Below are positions 1-12,600 of a stretch of DNA of 47,361 bases, one piece after another; the first letter of the stretch is position 1, and each line of letters starts with the position of its first letter. The translations under genes were made by a program, and so were the position numbers. The notes under the pieces were generated by a model. That model saw nothing but the letters and a program-made list of their open reading frames with translations. It ran no database searches and was not told the origin of the DNA. Location of the stretch: the NCBI GenBank assembly GCA_000433035.1, contig FR890806.1, forward strand, positions 1 through 47,361, written 5' to 3'. The stretch is from Staphylococcus sp. CAG:324. GTDB lineage: Bacteria; Bacillota_I; Bacilli_A; ML615J-28; CAG-313.

Positions 1-72
1 AAAATCATGGAAGAGTAAAATACCATTTTCTTTTATTTCGAAATAGACTAAATTTATCCCTTTAGCAATCAT
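1..72 (-). CDS. possible partial gene or relic running off the left edge
   Basis: An open frame on the minus strand starts at an ATG (72) and stays open to the window edge, reading MIAKGINLVYFEIKENG and onward. The frame is open for a further 11 codons upstream (SYPKFTNKEKE) until a TAA at 106-108, with no other start codon between. I do not recognise the product. There is no clear Shine-Dalgarno, and another short frame (ATG TAT GTA AGA..., ending in TGA at the same spot) overlaps it, so this may be a decayed gene. The residue pattern looks protein-like, but 24-35 codons are too few to be sure. Confidence 0.25.
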   Translation of the reverse strand, partial: MIAKGINLVYFEIKENGILLFHDF

Positions 73-160
73 CTCTTTTTCTTTGTTAGTAAATTTCGGA
101 TACGATTATGATTCGTTTTTCTTACATACATCGTTATTTTTATCCTTGACTGAATTGTAC

Positions 161-217
161 AAAAAAACATTAGATTTCAAGCAATCCATATTAGATTACT
201 TTATCTAATGTTTTTTA
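161..217 (-). terminator. bidirectional hairpin terminator after rpmE
   Basis: The arms AACATTAGA (166-174) and TCTAATGTT (204-212) are inverted. A run of T follows on each strand (A run at 161-167, T run at 211-216). It sits about 45 bases after the rpmE stop codon. Confidence 0.65.
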
Positions 218-260
218 TTCTACTCGTTTTTACCAAACTAGTTCTAAATTATGTCTTTTT

Positions 261-479
261 TTATTTTTGATTGTTTTTAGCAAGACTTGCGCGCTTATTA
301 AAGCGATCAATTCGACCTGCTGCTTGAACAAATTTTTGTTCACCAGTATAAAATGGATGACATTTTGAACAAGTATCAACACGAATCTCGCCTTTTGTTG
401 AACCGGTTTCAAAAGTATTTCCACAAGATACACAAGTAACAGTTACCTTTTGATATTTTGGATGAATTCCTTCACGCAT
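261..479 (-). CDS. rpmE: 50S ribosomal protein L31 (zinc-binding form)
   Basis: A 72-residue protein of the usual L31 length, beginning MREGIHPKYQ. It carries the two zinc-binding CxxC pairs of the C+ form of L31: C16/C19 (CVSC) and C37/C40 (CSKC). It is a component of the large ribosomal subunit, located at the bridge between subunits, and in the C+ form also acts as a zinc store. The start is fixed by GGAAGGAG eight bases upstream. It has its own promoter (545-573) and terminator (161-217), so it looks monocistronic. In B. subtilis rpmE lies near murAB; here the two are separated by two very large membrane-protein genes. Confidence 0.97.
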   Translation of the reverse strand: MREGIHPKYQKVTVTCVSCGNTFETGSTKGEIRVDTCSKCHPFYTGEQKFVQAAGRIDRFNKRASLAKNNQK

Positions 480-498
480 AATTTATACTCCTTCCGCC

Positions 499-523
499 AT
501 GATTTGGTTACCTTTTAAATCAT
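499..523 (-). promoter_or_regulatory. leader hairpin of rpmE, candidate L31 autoregulatory site
   Basis: An inverted repeat ATGATTT/AAATCAT lies in the roughly 60-base untranslated leader, just upstream of the ribosome binding site. L31 leaders that bind the protein are known in several bacterial groups. Placement fits; matching to a known leader class was not possible by eye. Confidence 0.4.
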
Positions 524-544
524 AGTAAGTTTTTAACCTTCTAT

Positions 545-573
545 ATTATATCAAATATATTTATAAAAGTCAA
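545..573 (-). promoter_or_regulatory. sigma-A promoter of rpmE
   Basis: TTGACT (568-573), 17-base spacer, TATAAT (545-550), read on the minus strand, about 65 bases before the rpmE start codon. Confidence 0.8.
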
Positions 574-593
574 ATCTTTTAATTTATTGTTTA

Positions 594-626
594 TAAGAAA
601 AGGATAGGAAAATATTTTCCTATCCT
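594..626 (-). terminator. terminator of the giant repeat-protein gene
   Basis: Perfect inverted arms AGGATAGGA/TCCTATCCT (601-609, 618-626) with an eight-base loop, followed on the minus strand by TTTCTTA. It lies 8 bases after the stop codon. Confidence 0.75.
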
Positions 627-633
627 AAATTCT

Positions 634-3600
634 TTAATTAGAAAGAATTTCATTTGCCTCAGCAATGCCTACTGCAAACTGATGAATCCTTTCACTTGTC
701 CAATATGACGCATTATAGTAAGTTGAATCAGCCTCATATAAAGCATACTCTTCAAAGAATGTAGCATCAATCACACCACTTTCTTCAAGTTTTTCTTGCA
801 TACTTGGATTTGTATTCATCGTATTCACAATGATTTGCATAATTGTTCCTCTTAATGCTACGCAATTTGTAGTGGCAACCAATACATTTTCTAGTTTTGT
901 AGCATCAGTTGTGTGATAAACAAGACTATAATCGAAATCTTGTTCTACATCTGTGAAACTCTTCATTGCGACAAGAACATCCACAATTGCATATGCTTCT
1001 TCAAGCCAATCACGATCCGTGCTCATATTTAAAGTTGCACCATTACTTAAATCTACAACATGATTATCTAGTAATCTTTTTACCCATTCTTCAGGATGTT
1101 TAACAATTGCATAAATTCCTGCTTCACTATTTCCTCTTTGGCCAAATAAGATTGCCATTGTATCAATCGTTTCATCTAAGGATAATGTTAAACCACTATC
1201 ACTACCAAAGCCATTATTTACCAATGTATTATATCCCTTAAATAATTTTTCAAATTCACTAGCCCACATATCAGGTGTAAATTCTGGATCATTGAAGTCA
1301 ATAATACCAGCATATTCATCACCAAGATTATTTTCAATATATTCTGCATATATTTGTGGTAATAATTGTTGTCCAAGAATGGATTTACTCATGGCATCTA
1401 CAACTATAACAAATTGATTTTGAACACCTTCATCTTTCATAATTTCTGGTGTAATTTCATTTAATGCAATCATCTTCGAGAATTGTGCAAGTTTTCTTAA
1501 TGCCAAAACAAATGCATCTTTTTCAATTGACCAATCAGTTACTTTATTAAAGTCAACTTCATAATCTTTAAATAAATCCATTCGTTTGAATCCAGCTTCA
1601 AGAATTCTTGCTTCCATACCTTTAGCATATTCTAAACTGAATAAAATATCAACTAGATCAACAACTGGATCAAGATTATCATTGCTGATACCATTACCGA
1701 AGTAATCACTTGCCACAACAAGTCTTAAAATGTCATCAGCATACCCATAATCCTTCATCAAATATTCATCTGTATAGTTAACATCAAATAAGTGATTTAT
1801 ATATGCATCAAATCTATTGCCATAATATCTATTTGCAACAAAGTCAGCAACCTCACGAGCAACTTTTGGTAAGAATTTCGAAGTTTCAAAGTAAGGTGTT
1901 GCATTAGCAAGTGCACTTAAGAATTCGTTATTCAAATATGTATGTTTATTAGAAATAACAACATCTTTTAAGACATCTCTCATTTCATTTAAAGCACCTT
2001 CAAGAGCTATATATTCACTATCCCAGTTTACATCACTTAAATCTGCATCTTTCACTTGAATACCTACAAAACACATTGCAAACTGAATGATATCCGCTAC
2101 ATGTTCTTGGAAGGATTCACCATAAATGATGCTTCTTGCAAGTGCTAAAATAGCATCTGCATCTTTATAATTTAAGTCTTTATTCAAGATACCTAACTGA
2201 TTTAATGCATTGATTACGGTATATACATCCGGCAAGAATACATGAATGAATTCATCATTTTGAACATTTTCTAAGATATTCAAAGTAACAATATCTTTTG
2301 TTAAAATCTTGACTACACCATGAATAAATGGCATACCAAGTTGTGCTATAATCCGAGAATCAAACAACTCTTGTATACAATTTGTTAAATCAGCTTGTAA
2401 TGTTGCATCAGCAAGAATCGAATAGTTATCTTTGAATTCACTTGCGTAATTTCTTATAAATGACATAACTGATTTCATACTATTTCTTATAGCTCTTAAT
2501 TCATCTGTTGTAGATAAACCTTCATATGAAAGGGCTACATAACCGATTTCATACATATTCGCTTTAAATTTATCAATATATTTTAAAGTAATATCATTTG
2601 GTGTAAAGATATCTGTTAACAATCCAAACAAACGATCAGTATTCTCTTTATTCGTAAAGTCAACACCATCATTACTGAAGAAGCCCATATCAAGCATTGC
2701 ATCTAATGTTTTACCAACTTCAACAAAAATACTATGTACTCTTTCATCTGTAAATGTCAATTTACCTAATTGTTCTATATCTTGTAGTTTTGGTTCAATA
2801 TGTGTATCAAAAGCCCAAAGTGATGTTACATCAAATAATGATGTTTCCACAAGACCATTATATAAAGCCACTACTGAACTCATCAGATAGGTATTACCTA
2901 ATTGGGTTATTTCTAACTGCAAGTAATTTGTTTGACTTAAGACAACCAAAATATCTTTTGCATATTGAGAAATAGTGTGGCCATCCACTTTAAAGTCAAC
3001 ATTGGTTAAATCTAATGAATCAAGACCAAGGCTTGGTTTCCAATCATCAATAAAATGAACAATAGCTTGACGTTTTTGATCTAAATAATGTAATGAGAAG
3101 AATGCTTCAATAGCATTTTGTGCTGGCAAAATGCAATCTAATGATTCTGCATTGTCTTTAATTGAGCCAGGAACTTCTTTAATATCAAATAATGCTCGAG
3201 CCATAATTGCAAAATAATGCATATCTTCGTCTAAATTCGTTACACTATACTCTGTTAAATCACCAAGTTCGCTTAATCTAGATGGTAATCTATTTAATAT
3301 ATATCTATTATAAAGAGGTTTAAAGATTTGATCGAAAGCACTAGAATAATCCATTGCTTCCACAACATAAACGACACGCTCTAGATCAATCATATGGTAT
3401 ATATCTCTTAATTCTTTTAACATGTCTTTCGCAGTCATATGAATAAAGTTAGATATATAATTCTTAGTTTCTTTAACCGTCTGAATATCATAATCTAATA
3501 ATGCTTTGAGACCATTATACACTATAGTTTTGACTTGAACAAGTTCAAAGTCCCAATCCACATGGCTGAAATCAATTTCAGTAGTATCAACATCTAAAGC

Positions 3601-6600
3601 ATGTAAGAATTCAACTACTAAATCAGCACGATTTCTTAAAATATGAAGTGGATACAACATATCAATTATATCAGTAATTAAATCTACCTTTTCAATTTCA
3701 ACAAAACTATTATTTAGAGTCGAAATCACACTACCCTCAAAGTTATAATCTCTATGACGAATCACATCACCTAATCCTAAATCAACAAGTGATCTAGCAA
3801 TGATTGCGGATTGCAAAACATCTTGTTGTTTTTGAGCAAAGGTTAATTCATCAATCTTCATCATATCAATTACATCTTGATATTGTGTTGGAAGTTTTGT
3901 CTTTGCATAATTTGCTACTTCATTCATTAATAATGGAAGCATTGTTGTTTGTACCAATTCATCATAAGCATCGACAAATGCATATTTATGTGCAACTACT
4001 GCATCCTTTAAAGTATCGCTTAATTCAAAGTTACTTCTAATGAAGTTCATAATATCACTTCTTGTTTGAAGTGTATTATCACTTGAAGTAAGGAATGGAA
4101 TTAAGTCTTCGTAAGCATTGCCAATAAATATAACATCACCTTGATAATCAAATTCATCTAACTTTAAGGATTTAAGTTGAATTGGTAATACATTCTTACT
4201 ATCAACTAAATCAATCAAAGCATCTAAATTATATTTAAGATAATTTACACTTGCAATAGTATGAAGCATATCTTTGACTAATGGTGCTTGATCATAATGA
4301 ATATTTTCATTACGCATCACAGATGCAATACCAAATTCATTTAATTGGGCAATGAATACGGCTAACGCATGCATATCACTCATAAATTCTGACTTATTAT
4401 ATTGACTAAAATCAACTATAGTTGCTAAATCACCATCTAATTGAGGGCTGACAATATGATTCATTACTGAGAGTCCATTCACTTCAACCATAGTCATATT
4501 TGCTAAATAATTTACTATTTTTTCCATCGATTGCCAATTAGAATCTTGTGAAGTAAACTCAACAAATTTAGATTTTTGACGAATTTCTTTTACAAAAGTT
4601 TTAAGTTGGTCAATTGTTGTGATATTTTCATTTGCAAAAATGGCAAATGCTTCATCAACAAGTCCTTTATACGCATCTCTATCATAAGCAAAATCAATAC
4701 CTTCTGCTACAATTGTACCATTTGGTACATCAATTCCTGCAATCTGATGACCATTTATATAAGTATCCATCAGATGTTCAAATAGACGATTGGTATGACC
4801 TTCTAAAATCATTGAATCAACTACGACATCAATAACATGATTGATTACCGTTTTCACATCCATAGTCAAATATTCACCATTCTTAGCAATCTGAGTTAAA
4901 TCAAGGACACTTAAGTCTTCTAATACTCCTCTTGCTAATTCTAAATCATTAGCCATCATCTCAACTGTTACACTATCTAATGCCAATAAATCATAATAAG
5001 TTGGGGCAAATTGTTTTACTGCCGGTAAAGCAAGAACAGCAATTGCGGCACCTGTTTTGTCATAAACAGTTGTATCCATCCATTTTAATAAAGCATCAAC
5101 CATATTTTCCCAAACTGTTGTTGATAATAAGAATTCTTTTTGAACAGATACATTCTTTAAATCATCTTTATTCTTAATTGGCCAATTTTCATGAGTTAAT
5201 ACGACAACTAAAGAATCATACATTTCAACAAATTTATCTGCATCAGCTCTTAAATCTACTCCTGTTGCGTCAATTTGACTTAAATCATACTTAACAAGTG
5301 GATCAACAGCTTTAATCACTTCATTCAAACGATTCGAATCAATATTCAAATAATTTAAGTTAAAGACAAGTTGAATTAACTGATCAATTACATTGATTTC
5401 ACTAAATGGATAATCAGCTGATTGTACTAAGAAAGTGAAAATATCAAGTTTCTTAATTTCTAATAAAATATCGGCTAAAGATGCAAGATCGGCACTAAAT
5501 TCGTTACCGCTATGATAGATATTATGAATATCAAGTAATCCCTCATATTTAGGATCTAATTTAGCAAGATATTTTTTAGCTACAGGAAGAGATAATCTTT
5601 CTACAAGTTGATCAGCAGAAAGAGCTTTCAATACTTCCGCAAACACATCAATATATCCATTCGTATCATCAGTAATTGTAATAAATTTCTTAACTTCAAT
5701 CGCTTTAATTTTTGAAATAGTATTTGCTTGTTCCATTACTAAAATATCTTTTGCTTCATTTACAATATTTTGTAAAGTGAGAACTTCTTCTTGCCAGTTC
5801 ACATCGCTTAAAGTGATATCTTTTGTATCTATACCAAGTTTATCTAATAAGACAAAAATTGCTCTTTCTTCGTTATTACTTAAGATGTGAAGATGGATAA
5901 CTTTATCAATAGCATTTTGAATAGCATCAACATTTGCGACATCAATTTCACCATCATGTAAAGCAAACTCTACCATACCATACTCTACTAAATCAGTTAA
6001 AGTGAAAATTAAATTCTTAGCATCTTCTACTAATTCTTCTTGAGAAACACTTTCAAATAAGAAACGAATATCCGTACCTTTTTCAAATAAGTATTCCGAT
6101 ACATGAATTGAAGCTGTTGGTAATAATACTTGTAAAGCCTCAACATTTAATGCTTGATTCAATACATTTAATACATGATTGACAACAACTTGATTAGAGT
6201 ATTTGATATCTTTATATTGTTTATTTTTCACAACATCATCATAGATATCTTTTACGCTACCAATTGTATAAGCATTTAGACCATCTGTTAACTGAGCAAT
6301 AGATGAGACAACATCTTTAAGCATTGTGACTTCATTAGCAAATTGAATGTCATCAAACATATCAGTTGTTACTTCTTGTTTTGAATTTACTTTATCAAGA
6401 CCATAATTTGTTGCCATAACAATAAAGTTCGCATACTTCTTATTCAAAATATTCATATTTTGAATGCCATCTAACATTTCTTGATATATATCATAATGTA
6501 GTGTGACTTCATCAAGATTACCTTTGAATAAAATTTTAACAAACTCAGCTTCAATTAAAGGTGTCACAAGTTTTGCAAAAACTTTTACATCCTCAGCAAG

Positions 6601-9600
6601 TTCTTCTTTACTAAATTCATTCTTTAAGAAACTAAGATCAACTTGAGTGACTTTATCTACACCATAATTTAACGCTTTTGGTAATAATACTTGAACTGTT
6701 TGTAAATCAGCAGCATAATCTAATATTTTTTCTAAAGATGCACCCACTTCAGTATCATAGAATGCTACAGTTTGATATACTTTGGCATTTATAGCATCAC
6801 GAACACCACCAATTGTATGATAGCCTTTAGAGGATGCTAACATTTCTATACCACTTACTACTTCTTTTAAAGAAGAAAGTTCTTGTTTAAAGGTAATACC
6901 TTCAAATTCACTTGCTTTTACACTCTTATCAATTTTTATCGCTTTTAAAGTTTCATTTATTCCAAGAGCAGCAAATTGGGCATATTTCTTATTCAAGATA
7001 TACATATCTTGCATAACATCTAACATTTCTGGATATATTTCAAAATGTAATACTAAATCATTGAAATCTTTGCCAAAAGCAAGACCAACTAGTTCCGCTT
7101 GTATAGCAGGAACGATGCATCGTGCTAATACTTTGAAATCAGCGGCAAGTTCTTCTTTACTAAATTCATCCTTTAAGAAACCAAGATCAACTTGAGTGAC
7201 TTTATCCACACCATAATTTAACGATTTTGGTAATAATACTTGAACTGTTTGTAAATCAGCAGCAGCAGTAACAACCTTTTCTAAAATGGTTCCTGTTGCA
7301 ACATCATAAAAGGCCTCTTTGTTATACTCTTTATCGTTAAAGAATGTTTTCACATCATTTAAAGTAATGATGTCTTTTTCATCAAGTAATTCTTTGGTTG
7401 CTCTAACTACCTCTTTTAACGCAGAAATTTCAGTAGCTAAAGAAATATTTGCGAAATCTTCTTTAGTAACAGTGATAGCTATGTTTGCCTTATCTAATCC
7501 GTATCTAACTCCTTGATAGAGCAATTCATCAAGATACATATTCGCAATATGAAGTGATGGAACGAAATCTAACATATTGCATAACGCTTCAGATTCAATC
7601 GTGTATAAAGTACGATCAAATACATAATCGATAATACCAAAATCATAACCAATCTTAGCCATATCTAATATAGTTCTAACATCATCAATAAATAAACTTG
7701 CAGTATATTCATCTGTTTGTAAGAATGATAAATCTAAATTCTTTGTTTCACCAAAGACTTTCGCATGATTTATAAGTTGAGGTGTAATTAATTCTAATAA
7801 TTGTAAATCGGTTGCACAATTTACAACATCAATGATGGCGTGATATACATTTTTCGCATAAAATTCTTTGGTCTTATATGTCTTATTATTGATAAAGTTC
7901 ATTACATCGCCTAATGAATGTATACTACCTGTATCAATTACTGCTTGAAGTGATCTTACAACATTAGCTAATGCAACAAATTCTTGTTCACCATCAATTT
8001 GATCAATTTGGGTTTGTGTTAGTATAAATGTACCATTTGTTTGATCTTCTAAATATTTTAATCCATAATTATAAATATTTCCTAATAATTCTAAGTCATG
8101 ATCTTTTACAATATTTAACGTATACAAATCTTCAACCATTTGCGCAACAAGTTCTAAATTAAGACCACGAATATCATTATCTGCAAAATATTCCATTAGA
8201 CCAAATTCTACAGCTTTATCTAAAATGTTTGCAACATGACCAAGATCTTCCATTAATTTATCTTTTGGCATACCACTTAGATAATCAATTGGGATTGGAA
8301 GATTCACTTTTCCACTATTTGCCAAGAAATCAATACCATAATTATATAATTTCTCAATAACATTTTCTACAAGTTGAGAATTTTGTAGTACTCTGATTGC
8401 ATCAGATAAAACATAACCCGTTTCATCTCTTAAAATTGCTGGTGAAGCATACAATTTTTCTTTAATCAATTGTTGAACAGATGCCATATTTTGAATGTTA
8501 TTTACTTCTAAGAAATCATAACCAATTGAAATAAATTCTCTAATAATTTCTTTTTCGCTTGCCCAATCAATTGTATCAAAAGCAAAATCATCCGCACTAA
8601 CAATTAATTTTTGATCATCTTTTAACACTCTTTTAACAATTTCATCATAAATTAAAGTTGCAAGTTTTCCATCAGCATGTATTACTATATTCAGTTCAAA
8701 TACATCATCCACTAATAATCTAACAACCTCTTCATTTGGTAGTGGTAAATCACCATCAAATTGATGAATATAATACGTAACGATATCTAAATCATCAACT
8801 AATTTATGAGCAATTTCAATCAATTTATGGAAATCATGATTTAACTCCTCGCTTGTAAAATCATTGATATAATCCGCAGCAATTCCACTCTTATTATCTA
8901 AAACAGTAATACCATATTTTACAGCAAGTGGTACGATTGCATCAATTACCTCAACATCTACAAGTCGATCTAAGATATCTAATACATCATTTACATTTTG
9001 ATCTGTTATGAATTTTGATGTATTGTACTCTTTATTCCTAATAAATTCAAGAAGTTCGTTGTATGTTAAGATTTCATTATTTCTCAATAACGTTGCTATA
9101 TCAGCAAAAATTTCTTTATACACTTCATTTTGTTCTAACCAATTTACATCATTAAATTCATCAGTTACTTCATCCACATTAATTTCTAATTTATTAGCAA
9201 GATAATTTACACCCCATGCAAGCGTTTGAGATTCGTGACCTTTAATCAATTCGATATCATGTAAAGCATCAAGAATACGATGAATAGCATTTACTGCCTC
9301 AGGAGTACTGATAAACATATCGCCATTGTTTAATAACGTATGTGCATCCATTTCAATGAGTTGCTCTGCTACAAAAATTAAACGGCGAATATCTCTTACT
9401 AGCAACTCTCCACTTGCATTTGTAACATCTAATTCGGCAATGATATCTTTAAATTCCTCAGGAATTAAATCCTTACCTTCAATAAATGTATCATAAATAC
9501 TTGGTAATAAGGCTTCAATTAATTTAGAACCTACTTCTTCATTATCAGGATAACTACCAAATAAAATTTGAATTCCTTCTAAAAGGGTATTCGCATTTTG

Positions 9601-12600
9601 ATCTTCTGCCCAGAATACCAAATCTAAATTAAATTTACCCTCTTCATTGGTAAGTTTAAAATTAGGATCTTTTAAAACTGGCTCTATCGCATCAATAAAT
9701 TTGATTAAAACATCTTTTTCGCCACTATAATCAATAGAAACAAGTTGTTCATACACAGCTGAATCTTTTGGTATATCTAAAAGATTTGTCGCCTTTAAAA
9801 TAATTCTAATAATTCTACCTTCATAATCTTGAATAAGCGTAGAATCTAAAATGCCACTAACAATCGTTTTTAAAGCATCTGTATTAGAAAAATCAATTGC
9901 ATCAATATTATTTTTAGAGTCAAATAAATGTATCTCCACAGCGGCTTTTACAACATCAATTAATTTGATTAGTTCATTAACAAGTTCTTCAGATGGTACT
10001 TTCGATAAAATATCACTAAATAAAGTTTCATCATCAACACTTTCAATTTCATCAAGTCTTGGTAATACATATTTATCTAATAAGCCTGGTAATAATTCTA
10101 GTACAATACTTGAATCAACAGCGGATTCTAAAGCACTAATAACATAGTCTAAGAATTCTTCATTTTCAAGTAAATCAACCCATTTTGTATTATTTATATC
10201 AAAAATATCAAAGCCATCTAAATCATTAATATTTTTATAGATATCAACAAGTTGTAATAAAACACTTTCCTCATTGTCCCAAACAATTGAATCCATTGCA
10301 AAATTTTCCGGTAAAATCGCCCAATTAAATTGACGAATAGAAGCAACTAATAATTTTGTTTTCAATTCATCATTACCAAGAAGATGAAGATCAAAAATAT
10401 TTTGAATCAATACTTTAATTTTTTCCACACCCTCATCTGAGGCAATATCTAACTTTGTATAATCAAATGGATTTAAATTATCTAATACATGCAATTCATT
10501 GATTAATTTTGCAGATTCTAATATATTTTGAAGGTCAGCTTTCCACTGTTCGACACTTATTCCATCTAAACCAATAATATCACTAAATTCTTGATAGTTT
10601 TCATCAATAAGCTTATCTAAGAAATATTGCATAGAAGGAACTCCTGCACGATTGTACAATTGTGCATCTACTAATTTTAATAAAATAGAAAGAGTTGCAT
10701 TGTATTTTCCTTCATCTTCTAAAAGAGTTTGTAATAAATCAATTTTGTCTCCAGCAAAATCATCTACAGATTCAAATTCCAATTTTAAAAATTCTCGGTA
10801 GATATTTACTATAAGGATACATTCACTTTCCCAGTCTATGCCATCAAAACGAACATCTGTTAAAGCATCTTCCATTACTTGTTTAATTGCATCTACTGAA
10901 AGAGCAATTGGAACACCAACTGATAAAACTTGGTTCGTTTTACTAGTTGAAAATAATTTTAAAATAACTTCATCTAAAAGGTTAGGATTAAAATGGAAAT
11001 AATCAATACCAATGGATGGGAAATTTGTTACATCAACTAATTCTAAAGCAATCTTCACAGCATCAACATATATTGATAAATCATCAACTGTTAACGTGTC
11101 TGCTAGTGCCATAAAATTGTCAGTTTCACCAGAATCCTCAAGTAAAGACGCAAATTGCTCATTTGTTTTTGCATATCCAAAGACTGCAGGAATTGCAAGT
11201 TTATCGACAAGTTGTAAATCTAAAACTTTCTGTACAATATCAAATAACACATTCGTTTGGTTTTCATCATTCAATACTGTCTTCAAAAATTCATTTCCAT
11301 CAAAGCCTTCAAAACTTTCAATGCCATAATCTTTAAATTTGTCATAAATAGAAACAATCATATCCAACTCTTGTTCCATATTGACATCTTGTAAATCAGG
11401 AACATCAATTTTACCAATTTGTTTTTGGACTGCTTCTAAACTAAATACGATTTCAAGACCAATTGGTAACGCATCAGATAACAATTCTGTTCGGCTCAAT
11501 AAGGTTGTAACATCATTCAATTCTTTAGAATTCATTGTTAAATAATTGAACTCTTCAAATGGGAATAAATTTAGATCATATGCTTCTTTTACCGCATCTA
11601 ATACTAATTTCATATCCCGTTTCCAATTGTTATATCTTAAATCTAAGAAAGCATCTGTTTCACCAGATTCTACTAATAACTGATTGAATTCTTCAATTTC
11701 ATAGACATATTCAATACCAACCGGCATCAACTCAGCCATAAGTTTTGAACTCTTTAGTGCTTCTAAAGCGGTTCTAAATTCCGTTCTATTTACTTGATTA
11801 AAATTAACCTTTCCATCTAAAGCGTTTATAGCCTCAATAAAAGTGATTAACTCATCACTTAAATAAATCGTCTGATTTTTAGTTTCCATTTTAAACAAAC
11901 CATCAAACATTTGTTCACTAAAAGATTTACCAAAGAAGAATCTTGAACCATTTGCAAATTTACCAAGCGCACTATTTTCATATTCTTTAGCAAATTCAAA
12001 AACCATTTCGATTGGATCATCAGATGATTCAGCTACTTGAACTTTAGCATCACCATTTATGACATCTTTTAATAATTTTTGTGTTTCAGGACTAGCACTA
12101 TTTATCACTGAAGATAAACCAGAAAGTGGAGCACAAACCATAATCACAACAAAGACACCCTTCAATGCCCCCGCAAGTGCACCCCATAGACGTCTTTTGC
12201 CAGCAGGTTTTTTTTCAATAAAGTTTTCATCTTTAGTTAAAACTGCTTCTTCGCCTTCTTCTGTGCTTGGAATTACAACTACTGCTTTTTGTTCTTCTTT
12301 CTCTTCAGTTGTTATCGCAGTAGAATTTTTCTTAGCTTTACTCTTTTTAACTGCTCTCATAATCAATCCAACAATATGAGTTATCAAACGAATAATTGGA
12401 CAAATCACTAGAACTGCTATGGTACCAACTAGCAAACCAATCGCATGGCATACTGTTGAAGCAATGCTATAGAAAAGAGCGTATGTTTCCTTTCCTTCTA
12501 CTAGTAAAACCTCACCATTGGGAATCTGTGCTCTTGCATATACTAAAACAGCATCCCAAACAGTAGATATCGATCCATCTTGAATACCCAGAAATTCTGC

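Larger units (their letters stand above)
990..11640 (-). repeat. about twenty tandem coding repeats of roughly 546 bp (182 aa)
   Basis: Units are marked by the motif (hydrophobic)-[DN]-[WF]-x-x-E or degenerate versions. Approximate residue positions are 475, 653, 840, 1025, 1217, 1409, 1607, 1785, 1967, 2149, 2331, 2513, 2702, 2882, 3079, 3268, 3590, 3753 and 3925. The spacing from 1785 to 2513 is almost exactly 182. A second, half-unit motif (EELxxDxxxL) sits between them, so each unit may itself be two related halves of about 90 residues. Confidence 0.65.

Noticed and set aside
230..433. 67-codon frame overlapping rpmE on the same strand
   Set aside because: It is out of frame with the obvious L31 gene and has no ribosome binding site.
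9851..12379. Several plus-strand frames of 95-106 codons opposite the giant gene
   Set aside because: They are Ser/Thr/Phe-rich mirror frames of acidic repeat coding sequence and lack start signals.
12059..12379. 106-codon plus-strand frame opposite the CvpA-like head
   Set aside because: It is the shadow of the transmembrane coding region and is not preceded by a ribosome binding site.
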